Of a stretch of DNA of 64,000 nucleotides, positions 45,200 to 53,880 are shown in pieces. The notes under the pieces are model-generated. The model was given only the letters and a program-made list of their open reading frames with translations, had not been told where the DNA came from and did not search any database. Made by a program: the position numbers and the translations under genes. How positions within the stretch are numbered: the first letter of the stretch is position 1; every line of letters begins with the position of its first letter. This stretch comes from Algicella marina (GTDB taxonomy: Bacteria; Pseudomonadota; Alphaproteobacteria; Rhodobacterales; Rhodobacteraceae): contig NZ_CP046620.1 in NCBI RefSeq assembly GCF_009931615.1, positions 1,875,501-1,939,500 of the forward strand. The letters are read 5' to 3'.

Positions 45200-46186
45200 T
45201 CAGTCCATGTATCCCATTTCGCGGTAGGCACGCTCTGCTCCGGGATGCAGCGGGACCGGCTGGTTCTGCCATGCAGTTTCAGGATCGAACCCCGACAGCG
45301 CACCCGAGATGTCACCATAGGCTTCCTGGTTCTCGAGGAGAGCGGTGACGATCTGATAGACAAGCTCTTCGTCGAGGCCGGCATCTGCGAGGACGACCGT
45401 CGAAAGGTTCGCGGCCATCACGTCTCCCTCAACGCCACTCTGAAGCATGTCATATGTTCCGGCCGGGATGGCCAGGCTTCCGTATCCGTACGTCGCGTTG
45501 AGGTGTTCAAGAAGGTCTTGCGGGAAAGGAATAACACGCGCGTCCCGACGGCCCGCCTCAACCTCAAGCGCGATGCCTGTAGGGGCCGCGCCGGCGCCGA
45601 GCAGCACGTCGATCTGGTTGTTCTGGAACGCCGCGACCAGACCGGTGTAATCGGCGCTGATGACCGAGCCCCCGGCTTCGCTGACGGTGTCACGGGTCGA
45701 TCCATAGTAGTCGAGCATCCTCAGCATCGTCAGGTATTCTGAGGTCGCGGGATCGGACGTGCCGATGCGAATGGTCGGATCGGAGAAGATCTCCTCCAGC
45801 GATCGCGTTTCGTCGGCACCGACAATGACATGGACCTGAGAATTCATCCAGGTGCTTCCAAGCGATGTGAGATTGGGAGCCGCCGCATCGTAAGGCTCTT
45901 CGCCAGCCAAAGCTGCGGCAGCAAGAAAGTCGATGCCCATGCCGAGCTGGCTGATGCCCGCGCCGATCCGGGACGGGTTGTCGCGTCCGCCACCAGGGAC
46001 GATCCGGATGTTGAGCCCGTCCACTTCGTCCATGACGATGTTTGCCAGACCCGTGGTCACCGTGAACCAGCTCCCGCCGACCGAGCCAGCGGCCCACTCG
46101 ATGTTCTGCGCCTGTGCCACTCCAACCGACATGGCCGCGGCAACCGCTGTGACGGCCAAGGTCTTTCCGAAATTCGTGATCCTCAT
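45200..46186 (-). CDS. TAXI family TRAP solute-binding protein
   Basis: 328 residues. Signal peptide MRITNFGKTLAVTAVAAAMS cut near AQAQ. WAAGSVGGSWFTVTTGLANI is the TAXI family start, and GGGRDNPSRIGAGISQLGMG follows. The ATG at 46186 follows AGGAGAGAG; a longer frame to 46276 has no ribosome site. Periplasmic receptor for the fused permease. Known TAXI ligands include glutamate and other dicarboxylates, but the ligand here is unknown. A TATTGCATACCATC operator-like site stands upstream. Confidence 0.93.
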   Translation of the reverse strand: MRITNFGKTLAVTAVAAAMSVGVAQAQNIEWAAGSVGGSWFTVTTGLANIVMDEVDGLNIRIVPGGGRDNPSRIGAGISQLGMGIDFLAAAALAGEEPYDAAAPNLTSLGSTWMNSQVHVIVGADETRSLEEIFSDPTIRIGTSDPATSEYLTMLRMLDYYGSTRDTVSEAGGSVISADYTGLVAAFQNNQIDVLLGAGAAPTGIALEVEAGRRDARVIPFPQDLLEHLNATYGYGSLAIPAGTYDMLQSGVEGDVMAANLSTVVLADAGLDEELVYQIVTALLENQEAYGDISGALSGFDPETAWQNQPVPLHPGAERAYREMGYMD

Positions 46187-46225
46187 CGACTCTCTCCTGT
46201 TGCTGGATTGTACTCTTTTATGATG

Positions 46226-46240
46226 TATTGCATACCATCT
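46226..46240. promoter_or_regulatory. operator-like site upstream of the TRAP operon
   Basis: TATTGCATACCATCT here reads on the minus strand as AGATGGTATGCAATA, close to the sites at 50330 (TATGGTATGCCATA) and 54896. It is 40 bp before the TAXI start, where a GntR repressor would act. Confidence 0.55.
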
Positions 46241-46272
46241 TATAAAATTGTTGTAAACTTTTTCTAATGGTG

Positions 46273-47643
46273 TCACTCAGAGTCCTGATGCAGTTGAGCG
46301 ATCTCGGTCAATGTGACCGGGTTGAACGGAGACCGAATTGTATAGTGCCCAACCTCGCTCGGGCTCTTCCCGGTCATTGCTGCCATAGTGGAACTCACGA
46401 TCGGCCCGCAAATCCGCCCTTGGCACGGCCCCATGCCCGAACGTGTGAACGCCTTGAGCTGATTGGGACCGGGGCAACCTTCCGAGACCGCATCGCGGAC
46501 TGCGCGTCGCGTGACCAGTTCACACCGGCACAGCAAGACGGCGTCGTCGTTCGGCACGAGAAAACGTTCACGCGGCCGGTAAAGCGACTCCAGAAACGGT
46601 CGCGCCGCACCGTCTGTTCTCAGCAGTGACTTCAGCTCGGCGGCACGTGTCTGCCGCGCCTCAGCAGCCTTCTCTAGGGTGTCCTCTGCAATTCCGAGGA
46701 CTGCGAGCTCGCCAGTCAGGCCGGCGCTGGTGGCACCCCGTATTCCGGCACCGTCGCCCGCGACCCTGAGCCAATCAACATCTGTGCGCCCCATCTCGTC
46801 GGACATTGGCGTCCAACAGACCTGCGACTCTGACCAGACGTGCGCACACCTGGTCGACAAACTGGCGTGCACCGCTGGAATGACTCCCTGGTGCACAAAG
46901 GCAATGTCACAATCCACAGTGGTCGCAACGGAGCCCGCACGGTAAGCGATCGCTTCCAGCTTCGAGGTTCCCTGGAAGGAATAGTCGTCGACACGTTCAA
47001 TCCGCACACCGGTGCTCCGGATCTCAGAAAGCAGGCCAAGCCCCTTCTTGAGGTAGCGCCATCCCCTCATGGCGCCCAAACCGTGCCGGAGGGCTGCCGC
47101 GCGTTGCCTGAGGGGAGTCGTGTCGAGTACGGCCTTTGGCCGCATGCCGGACCGCAAGTACTGGGCCACCACAAGATAGAGCAGCGGCCCGGACCCAACG
47201 AAAACAGGAGCCTCGGCGATGATGCCGCCGGACTTGAGCATGACCTGCGCCGCACCAGCCGTCATCACGCCTGGTAACGTCCATCCCAGCGTCGGGACAG
47301 GCCGTTCCATGGCGCCGGTTGCAAGAATGACGTGCGATGCCTTAATCTGTCGAGATCCATCAGACCCCGTGTAACAAACGCCGTCATGGTCGATTCTCCA
47401 CACGCGGGACATCGGTCGATAGTCGGCGTCGCCTGCCAGGAACCGTTCAACCAATGCCCTTCCGTCGACGAAATCGGCCCCAAGGATAGAATCGAGTGTC
47501 GAAGAAAGAACGTTTCTGTAGATCTGCCCGCCTGGTGCCTCCTGATCGTCCAGCACTATCACCCTCAGGCCCAGTCCGCGGGCGGCTATGGCGGCCGTCA
47601 TTCCTGCCGGCCCGGCTCCGACGATAATGACATCGGCACTCAT
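46273..47643 (-). CDS. opine/D-hydroxyproline-type dehydrogenase, FAD subunit A
   Basis: 456 residues. FAD site DVIIVGAGPAGMTAAIAARG, second nucleotide site in PVFVGSGPLLYLVV, and a C-terminal [2Fe-2S] BFD-like domain with LLCRCELVTRRAVRDAV and MGPCQGRICG. This is the layout of OoxA/NoxA (octopine and nopaline oxidases) and of the LhpE/HcnB subunits. It overlaps the small Fe-S gene by ATGA. With the two genes upstream it forms a three-part membrane-linked dehydrogenase that oxidises a secondary amine or D-imino acid. Substrate unknown. The ATG at 47643 is the family start. Confidence 0.88.
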   Translation of the reverse strand: MSADVIIVGAGPAGMTAAIAARGLGLRVIVLDDQEAPGGQIYRNVLSSTLDSILGADFVDGRALVERFLAGDADYRPMSRVWRIDHDGVCYTGSDGSRQIKASHVILATGAMERPVPTLGWTLPGVMTAGAAQVMLKSGGIIAEAPVFVGSGPLLYLVVAQYLRSGMRPKAVLDTTPLRQRAAALRHGLGAMRGWRYLKKGLGLLSEIRSTGVRIERVDDYSFQGTSKLEAIAYRAGSVATTVDCDIAFVHQGVIPAVHASLSTRCAHVWSESQVCWTPMSDEMGRTDVDWLRVAGDGAGIRGATSAGLTGELAVLGIAEDTLEKAAEARQTRAAELKSLLRTDGAARPFLESLYRPRERFLVPNDDAVLLCRCELVTRRAVRDAVSEGCPGPNQLKAFTRSGMGPCQGRICGPIVSSTMAAMTGKSPSEVGHYTIRSPFNPVTLTEIAQLHQDSE

Positions 47644-47978
47644 TTGGGGCCGCCTTCTCGTTCGCTCGCACGCAGCAAATCCGCTGCGCCGCCCTGACGC
47701 TCGACAATCATACCGCCCCGGACCGGCAGTAGGCAGCTTTGTTGATTGGGCTTTCCGTCCACCGTGACGAGGCATTCGAAACAGACGCCCATCATGCAAT
47801 AGGGCGCCCGCGATTTCTGGCCATCGATCTCGTGAACCGGGCTCGCCCTGTTCGGAAACTTCCCCCGAAAGAGCAATCCAGCAGCCAGGGAAACTCCTGC
47901 TGGCAAGTCAACGACAATGCCGTCGAGCAATATCCGCACGGTCGGCCTTGCATGGCCAGGATCGATCGCCTTAAACAT
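47640..47978 (-). CDS. (2Fe-2S)-binding small subunit
   Basis: 112 residues, Fer2_4 type. The cluster Cys lie in APYCMMGVCFECLVTVDG and in QQSCLLPVRGG. One such protein joins the A and B subunits in opine oxidases and in cis-4-hydroxy-D-proline dehydrogenase (LhpF). The ATG at 47978 overlaps the B-subunit stop by 8 bp and its own stop overlaps the A-subunit start, so all three are coupled. Confidence 0.88.
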   Translation of the reverse strand: MFKAIDPGHARPTVRILLDGIVVDLPAGVSLAAGLLFRGKFPNRASPVHEIDGQKSRAPYCMMGVCFECLVTVDGKPNQQSCLLPVRGGMIVERQGGAADLLRASEREGGPK

Positions 47979-49092
47979 CGAAACGCTCCGCCGCGAATGC
48001 CCGTGCAATGTCCGTGTCGAGCTCATGGCCCGCGATCTGCACGGCCATGTCTTCAGCGTGAAATGGGCTTAGGGTCACGCCCGAATGTACGGACACGACC
48101 GTGGCCTTGTGAATTGATCCGCGTCCAAACCCCCTCATCTGATACACGGGCGCCCCATCGGGGGTCATGATGCGCAAGGCCCCCCAGGTTCGGACGACCC
48201 CCGCGTTCTGCAGGTGCGGAAATGCCCGGATCGCCCGTTCTGCGGTATCTTTGAGAACGTCCACGGTTGTACCGGTGTCGTATCCCGCGTCTTCTGACGA
48301 CTCCCCGATCACGCAACTCCCTTCAACGGTCTGGCGAATGAAGCTGACATTGAGCGGCAGGAACGGCTGCAGGCGTTCAGTCACCATGATCTGACCACGC
48401 ACGGGACGCACGTCGCCGAAGAGGTTCAGTTGCGGAGCCAGACGCGCGTTGCCCAAGCCAGCGCAGAGAGCCACATGGTTTGTCCGGAACTCTCCTTGCT
48501 CTGTCTGAAGCACGAACCCTCCGGCCTCGGCCCTCAAATCCGAGACGCCACAGGACGCAATGTAGGCACATCCGTTCAGAGTGGCCGACTTGATCAGTGC
48601 CCGCAGAAGATACAGCGGGTTCGCCGTTCCGTCCTCGGCGGAATAGCTGCCGCCGAGGACATCTGGGCCGATCATCGGGAACAGCCGCGCAACCCCTGCA
48701 TGATTGAGCATTTCGTAGCGATTCTCGATCCGCACACCTTGGGCGGATTTCTCCATCGTTGCCGTGCGCTTCTCGAGCTCGGCTTCGGAAAAGCAAAGGA
48801 AGACTGCCCCGCGCTTCTCGTAGTGAACGTCGATGCCGGTCTGTTGCCGAAGACGGTCTGCCAGCCCTTGCCAGTCCAACGCACTTTTTCTCGTAAGGTC
48901 GGCATAGGGTGGATTGCCCGCACCCTTTCCTTGAACCCAGACATTCCCCAGATTTCCTCGAGCGGCTCGAATGGCCACATCGCCTTCGTCGAGGATGGCG
49001 ACGTCACACCCCCGGCGCGCCAGACCCTCCGCGACAGCGGCACCCACGATCCCGCCGCCGACAACTATGAAATCATGTGTCCTAGTTGCCAT
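47971..49092 (-). CDS. FAD-dependent amino-acid oxidase (DAO) subunit B
   Basis: 373 residues. GG-type FAD motif FIVVGGGIVGAAVAEGLARR, then the DAO fold with IGPDVLGGSYSAEDGTANPL and a C-terminal GVTLSPFHAEDMAVQI. It is the likely catalytic subunit, oxidising the C-N bond of an amino acid derivative, with the Fe-S subunits passing electrons on. Resembles OoxB, LhpB and glycine/sarcosine oxidases. The lyase gene ends 9 bp upstream of it, so the lyase, B, small and A genes form one transcript. Confidence 0.88.
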   Translation of the reverse strand: MATRTHDFIVVGGGIVGAAVAEGLARRGCDVAILDEGDVAIRAARGNLGNVWVQGKGAGNPPYADLTRKSALDWQGLADRLRQQTGIDVHYEKRGAVFLCFSEAELEKRTATMEKSAQGVRIENRYEMLNHAGVARLFPMIGPDVLGGSYSAEDGTANPLYLLRALIKSATLNGCAYIASCGVSDLRAEAGGFVLQTEQGEFRTNHVALCAGLGNARLAPQLNLFGDVRPVRGQIMVTERLQPFLPLNVSFIRQTVEGSCVIGESSEDAGYDTGTTVDVLKDTAERAIRAFPHLQNAGVVRTWGALRIMTPDGAPVYQMRGFGRGSIHKATVVSVHSGVTLSPFHAEDMAVQIAGHELDTDIARAFAAERFDV

Positions 49093-49101
49093 CTAGTTCG
49101 C

Positions 49102-50271
49102 CTAGCGAAACGCAGTAGTTATCGCCTGCTCCAAATCGGCCGTGAGATCGGCCGCTTGTTCCAGGCCTGCGTGCAAACGTACTACGATGCGGTCGTCTTC
49201 CCAGCTAGTCGCGGTGCGGCAGCTCCTCGGATCGGAAATCAGGGCCAGGCTTTCATACCCGCCCCACGAAAACCCGAGCCCGAACAGTTCAAGTGCTTCG
49301 ACAAAGGTGACCGCTTGCGTCTTGTCGCGCGTTTCGAGCTGGATGGCAAAAAGCCCCGACGCGCCGGTGAAATCGCGCTTCCAGAGCAGATGATCGGTGT
49401 GGCTAGCCAGCCCGGGATGGAAAACGGTCGCAACCTCAGGTTGCGCCTGGCACCATTCGGCAATCGCGAGCCCGTTTGCTTGGTGCTGCTCAAGACGCAC
49501 GGGAAGCGTGCGCAGACCTCTCTGCGCCACCCACGTGATGTCAGGGGCAACGCTATAGCCGACCCAATTGGCCGCTTCCTTCAGTTCGCGGTAGGCCTCG
49601 ATGTTCTTGCAGGTCACGACGCCTAGCGTCGCATCAGAATGGCCGACGATATACTTGGTCGCCGCCTGCATGACGATGTCGGCGCCAAGCTCCAAGGGTC
49701 GATGAAAATAACCTGTCGCATAGGTGTTGTCGCAGCACACAAGAGCCTGCCGCGCATGAGCGGCGGTCGAGATGGCCGGAATATCCTGCACCTCGAACGT
49801 GAGGGACCCAGGTGATTCCAGAAAAACGAGGGTCGTATTGTCGGTCATGAGGTCAGCAATGCCCTCGCCGATCCTGGGATCGAAGTACACAACCTCCACC
49901 CCGATGCGCGCAAAGAACTTGGAGTAACTTCCCCGCGCGGGATCATAGATGTTGTCTGTGACCAGGATGCGCGAGCCAGGCGTCGCGAAGGCGAGTGCCG
50001 GCAAGGTGCAAGCCGCCAGACCGGACGGGACTGACAAACTGTAAGATCCTCCCTCAAGTTCAGAGACACCATCTTCGAAGGCGTAACCGTTGCGGGTGCC
50101 GAGCCGCCCATAGAAGATGTTCCCGGGCTCGAACCGGCATTTCTTTGCGGCCTCGATGTCGTGCACAGAGTCGAAAAGGAAGGTGGAAGCTCGTTCCAGC
50201 GGGGGATTGACGGGCCTGACGCCCGAGTTCTGGTTTCCCGAATGCACGAGCTGCGTCATGAGGCTAGTCAT
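49102..50271 (-). CDS. cystathionine beta-lyase-like PLP enzyme (C-S lyase)
   Basis: 389 residues, Cys/Met metabolism PLP family (MetC branch). The PLP Lys is in QAATKYIVGHSDATLGVV near residue 196; substrate and cofactor sites are in ENIYDP-like DNIYDPARGSYSKFF, YGRLGTRNGYAFEDGV and SWGGYESLALI. The ATG at 50271 fits the family start. MetC-type enzymes release a thiol, ammonia and pyruvate (through 2-aminoacrylate) from cystathionine, cystine or S-alkylcysteines. Placed in a catabolic operon with a sulfoxide reductase and RidA nearby, it more likely breaks down an imported sulfur amino acid than makes methionine. Confidence 0.88.
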   Translation of the reverse strand: MTSLMTQLVHSGNQNSGVRPVNPPLERASTFLFDSVHDIEAAKKCRFEPGNIFYGRLGTRNGYAFEDGVSELEGGSYSLSVPSGLAACTLPALAFATPGSRILVTDNIYDPARGSYSKFFARIGVEVVYFDPRIGEGIADLMTDNTTLVFLESPGSLTFEVQDIPAISTAAHARQALVCCDNTYATGYFHRPLELGADIVMQAATKYIVGHSDATLGVVTCKNIEAYRELKEAANWVGYSVAPDITWVAQRGLRTLPVRLEQHQANGLAIAEWCQAQPEVATVFHPGLASHTDHLLWKRDFTGASGLFAIQLETRDKTQAVTFVEALELFGLGFSWGGYESLALISDPRSCRTATSWEDDRIVVRLHAGLEQAADLTADLEQAITTAFR

Positions 50272-50329
50272 TGTCAGGGTCTCCCGGAGGCTATACCACC
50301 GGCCTACCGTATTGCACTCCATCTGTCAA

Positions 50330-50343
50330 TATGGTATGCCATA
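50330..50343. promoter_or_regulatory. operator-like palindrome between the lyase and GntR genes
   Basis: TATGGTATGCCATA: the arms TATGG and CCATA are perfect inverted repeats around a 4-bp centre. It lies in the 142-bp gap between the divergent lyase (50271) and GntR (50414) starts. Related sites stand before the TRAP operon (46226) and in the qor/AhpD-like gap (54896). Confidence 0.65.
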
Positions 50344-50413
50344 AGGAAGAACTGGAAACCAGAAATGCTGAGTGGTATCTACTATTAAGGTATTGAGGTT
50401 GAGGAAGGCATTA

Positions 50414-51130
50414 ATGAGCTTAACAGAACAACTTGGTATCTTGGAAGCCGACCGCTTGCCTGGGTCGCTGGTTCCAGACGACGGTTCGCTCCCACAGCAG
50501 ATTGCGGCGGTGATCCGCCACCGGATCATTCACGACGAGATCAAGCCGGGCAAACCGATCCGAGAAAGGCAACTAGCCGAGGAACTGCAGGTATCGCGGA
50601 CTCCACTTAGAGACGCGCTCAAAATCCTGGCGCTGGAAAAATTGGTGGAGCACATCCCCAACAAGGGCGCCGTGGTTATCGATCATTCGCCCGACGACAT
50701 CTCAGACATGTTGCTGGTCTACATCGAGCTCGACGGACTCGGGGGGCGGCTCGCATGCAGGGTTGGGACCGAAGCAGATTTCCTGCGCGTCGAGCGCCAA
50801 ATTCATCGGATGGAATCTGCAACGCGCGACAACGATCGGATTGCGTATTTTCGTGCGAACCAGGCATTTCACCTGGCTATCGTGGCCGCCTCCCGCAGCA
50901 GTTGCACCATAGAGTTCCACGCGAACCTCAACCTTCGTCTCCATCGCGTGAGGTATCTTTCAATCCTCAAAAACCATCAGTGGATGGACCGTTCCGATGA
51001 CCATTCAAAGCTGCTTTCCGCACTGCGCGCCCGCGATGCTGCCGCCTACTCTGAGATCCAGCAGAGACACTTCTCGGTTGCTTGGCACCTGGTCGATGCT
51101 TGGACGAACCGTGCTCCCGAAGGCGAATAG
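50414..51130 (+). CDS. GntR family regulator (FCD subfamily)
   Basis: 238 residues. Winged HTH near residues 30-90 (PIRERQLAEELQVSRTPLRD then ALKILALEKLVEHIPNKG), then an FCD helical ligand domain with FRANQAFHLAIVAAS. GAGGAAGG stands 5 bases before the ATG at 50414. It faces the lyase/oxidase operon and is followed by the molybdenum enzyme and RidA genes. The TATGGTATGCCATA-type sites are its likely targets. Confidence 0.9.
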   Translation: MSLTEQLGILEADRLPGSLVPDDGSLPQQIAAVIRHRIIHDEIKPGKPIRERQLAEELQVSRTPLRDALKILALEKLVEHIPNKGAVVIDHSPDDISDMLLVYIELDGLGGRLACRVGTEADFLRVERQIHRMESATRDNDRIAYFRANQAFHLAIVAASRSSCTIEFHANLNLRLHRVRYLSILKNHQWMDRSDDHSKLLSALRARDAAAYSEIQQRHFSVAWHLVDAWTNRAPEGE

Positions 51131-51148
51131 ATAAGAGTAGTACAATTC

Positions 51149-53500
51149 ATGCTTCCTACACCGCCACGCCGATATCTGGGGACCCACTGGGGCACCTACG
51201 AGGCCAACTATACCGAGCAGCGGCTGACCGAACTACTGCCAATCGCGGAAGACCCTGATCCTTCGCCCATAGCACAAGGCATGATTGTGGCACAGGATGC
51301 TCCATCAAGGATCGAGCGCCCGGCTCTTCGCGCGGGCTTTTTGGAGCGAGTTCGCAATGGGTCTGCTCCAGAGGCGCAAACGGGCGAACGAGGTCGCGAT
51401 ACGTTCGTTGAACTGCCGTGGGAAGAAGCGCTCGACATCGCCGCTTTGGAAATCGACCGCGTGATCCGTACGTATGGAAACCATGCGATCTTCGGGGGCA
51501 GCTACGGCTGGGCTTCCGCCGGCCGCTTCCATCACGCACAAAGCCAAGTGCATCGCTTTCTCAACGGGATCGGTGGCTACACGCGCTCGGTACAGAACTA
51601 CAGCTACGCGGCCGCGGACGTCATTGTCCCCCATGTCATCGGCGACAAGCGCGGTCTTGTCTCGGGACACACGCCGCTCCACCGGATCGCCCAGGAGACC
51701 GACACACTTCTGCTTTTTGGCGGCCTGCCACATAAGAACGCACAGGTGAGCTCCGGAGGCATTTCGCGCCACATCCTTCGCGACTTCCTTGACGAGGTGT
51801 CTGCGCGGGACGCGAGGATCGTTTCAGTCTCGCCCATCTCCGACGACACCGAATGTGCAGGCGTCGAATGGTTGCCGATCCGCCCCGGCACCGACACCGC
51901 TCTGATGCTCGGCATCGCCCATGTCCTGATTTCTGAAGGCCTGCACGACAAAGGATTCCTCTCAACGCACACCGTGGGTTTCGAGCGACTGGAAGCCTAT
52001 GTCCTCGGCCACGGCGACAATGTCCCGAAAACCGCCAGCTGGGCCGCCTCGATCACCGATATCCCTGAGACGGACATCGTGGCCCTTGCGCGAACGCTCG
52101 CGGCAACCCGCAGCTTCATCATGGTCGCATGGTCGTTGCAGCGCGCCCGCTTCGGCGAGCAGCCTTACTGGATGGCCATCGCCCTTGCGGCGATGCTCGG
52201 GCAGATCGGTCTGCCAGGCGGCGGGTTCGGGTTTGGCTACGGGTCGACGAACGGCGTGGGCTTTCCAAACCGCAACACAGGCATGCCTGCACTGTCGCAA
52301 CTTTCGAACCCGGTTGCGGACTTCATTCCGGTGGCGCGGATTGCCGATTGCCTCGCGCACCCCGGCGAGACCTACGACTACAACGGACAGACACGGACCT
52401 ACCCCGATCTGCGCCTGATCTATTGGGCGGGTGGAAATCCCTTCCATCACCATCAGGACCTGAACCGGTTCCACGACCTCTGGCAGCGCCCGGAAACGAT
52501 CATCGTCAACGAGAGTTTCTGGACAGCGACGGCGCGGCGCGCCGACATTGTCTTTCCCGTGGCGACCGCGCTCGAGCGCAACGATATCGTCGCGGCTGGC
52601 CGCGACAGTTTCATCACGCCCTCACACGCCCTGAGACCACCCTTCGCCGACAGCCGCACGGATTACGAGATATTTGCGGCGCTCGCCGAACGCCTCGGAA
52701 CAATTGCGGGATTCACCGAAGGTCGGGATGAGGAAGCGTGGCTTCGCACAATGTATGACGCGGCACTGAGCTCGCATTCCTCAGGCGCTGCGCTCCCGCC
52801 GTTTGATGAGTTCTGGAAGGGTGGACCGTTCATTCTGGAACCGACCGAAGAGACACGGAACGCAGAACTTTTTGCCGAGTTCCGAAGAGATCCCGAACGA
52901 GCGGCATTGGAGACGCCCTCCGGCAAGATCGAGCTGTATTCAGAAACCATTGCAGCATTCGGATACGATGACTGCCCTGGGCACCCAGTATGGCTCGAGC
53001 CCGACGAGTGGCTCGGCTCTGACCGCGGGACGGCCTATCCCCTTCACTTGATCAGCAATCAACCGAAATCCAAGCTGCACAGTCAGTACGACGCCGGACC
53101 GCACGCCCGGGCGGACAAGATACAGGGTCGTGAACGATTGCGCTTGAACCCGGCTGACGCTCAGTCCAGGGGTCTGATCGATGGTCAAGTGGTAAAAATT
53201 TTCAATCACCGCGGAGCCTGCCTTGCCGGATTGGAAGTCAGCGAGGCAATTCGTCCCGGCGTTGTCCAGCTGTCGACAGGGGCGTGGTTTGATCCCGATT
53301 ACTCTGATGCTCACCGCCTGTGCCGACATGGCAATCCAAACGTGCTCACGAAGGACATGCCTACGTCGCGCTTGTCACAAGGCGTGGCCGCGATGACCTG
53401 CCTTGTCGAAGTTGAAGCTTTTGAAGGCCCGCTCCCCCCAATCACGGTCTTCGAACGACCCTCAATCGACAGCTCTCGGATATACAAGGAAGAGAAATGA
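51149..53500 (+). CDS. BisC/TorZ-like molybdenum sulfoxide reductase
   Basis: 783 residues, DMSO reductase family. The Mo-ligand Ser region is GGSYGWASAGRFHHAQ near residue 120; cofactor-binding motifs include YWAGGNPFHHHQDLNR, VNESFWTATARRADIVFP and SNQPKSKLHSQYD. There is no Tat signal peptide and no N-terminal [4Fe-4S] Cys motif, so it should be cytoplasmic and of the BisC (biotin/methionine sulfoxide reductase) kind, with a bis-MGD cofactor. It begins 18 bp after the GntR stop, and its stop overlaps the RidA start (ATGA). A sulfur-amino-acid sulfoxide is the likely substrate by context. Confidence 0.88.
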   Translation: MLPTPPRRYLGTHWGTYEANYTEQRLTELLPIAEDPDPSPIAQGMIVAQDAPSRIERPALRAGFLERVRNGSAPEAQTGERGRDTFVELPWEEALDIAALEIDRVIRTYGNHAIFGGSYGWASAGRFHHAQSQVHRFLNGIGGYTRSVQNYSYAAADVIVPHVIGDKRGLVSGHTPLHRIAQETDTLLLFGGLPHKNAQVSSGGISRHILRDFLDEVSARDARIVSVSPISDDTECAGVEWLPIRPGTDTALMLGIAHVLISEGLHDKGFLSTHTVGFERLEAYVLGHGDNVPKTASWAASITDIPETDIVALARTLAATRSFIMVAWSLQRARFGEQPYWMAIALAAMLGQIGLPGGGFGFGYGSTNGVGFPNRNTGMPALSQLSNPVADFIPVARIADCLAHPGETYDYNGQTRTYPDLRLIYWAGGNPFHHHQDLNRFHDLWQRPETIIVNESFWTATARRADIVFPVATALERNDIVAAGRDSFITPSHALRPPFADSRTDYEIFAALAERLGTIAGFTEGRDEEAWLRTMYDAALSSHSSGAALPPFDEFWKGGPFILEPTEETRNAELFAEFRRDPERAALETPSGKIELYSETIAAFGYDDCPGHPVWLEPDEWLGSDRGTAYPLHLISNQPKSKLHSQYDAGPHARADKIQGRERLRLNPADAQSRGLIDGQVVKIFNHRGACLAGLEVSEAIRPGVVQLSTGAWFDPDYSDAHRLCRHGNPNVLTKDMPTSRLSQGVAAMTCLVEVEAFEGPLPPITVFERPSIDSSRIYKEEK

Positions 53501-53838
53501 TACGGATCGGTCACAATGCACGGCGCTCGCGTGCCATCGTCACAAACGGCACCGTCTACATGGGCGGACAGGTTGGAAAAGATCTGGACCGGAACATCGA
53601 AGATCAGACGCGCTCGGCGCTGGCAGGGATCGACGAGTTGCTGGAGCAAGCTGGCAGCAGCCGCGACAAGGTGGTGCACGTTACGATCTGGCTGAAGACG
53701 ATGGACGACTACGATGCCATGAATGCGATCTGGGATGAATGGATCGACAGCAAAAGCCCTCCGACGCGGGCCTGCTGTGCGGTTCCGATGGCCGACCCTC
53801 GCATCCTCGTGGAATTTGTCCCGACCGCCGTCTTGTAG
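53497..53838 (+). CDS. RidA family enamine/imine deaminase
   Basis: 113 residues. Family features: ARRSRAIVTNGTVYMGGQVG, VVHVTIWLKTMDDYDAMNAI and the active-site Arg in PPTRACCAV, followed by ILVEFVPTAV. RidA hydrolyses reactive enamines such as 2-aminoacrylate to 2-oxo acids and ammonia. It is translationally coupled to the sulfoxide reductase gene and lies near a C-S lyase that would make 2-aminoacrylate. A strong terminator follows. Confidence 0.93.
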   Translation: MIRIGHNARRSRAIVTNGTVYMGGQVGKDLDRNIEDQTRSALAGIDELLEQAGSSRDKVVHVTIWLKTMDDYDAMNAIWDEWIDSKSPPTRACCAVPMADPRILVEFVPTAVL

Positions 53839-53852
53839 TCCAAGGGCAATTG

Positions 53853-53880
53853 AAGGGGGGCGCTGCCCCCCTTTCCCTTT
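53853..53880. terminator. intrinsic terminator between convergent ridA-like and qor-like genes
   Basis: A perfect 9-bp stem AAGGGGGGC/GCCCCCCTT with a 3-base loop (53853-53873) is followed by T-rich sequence on the plus strand. It lies between convergent genes and can serve the plus-strand operon; the minus-strand side lacks a long T run. Confidence 0.75.
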
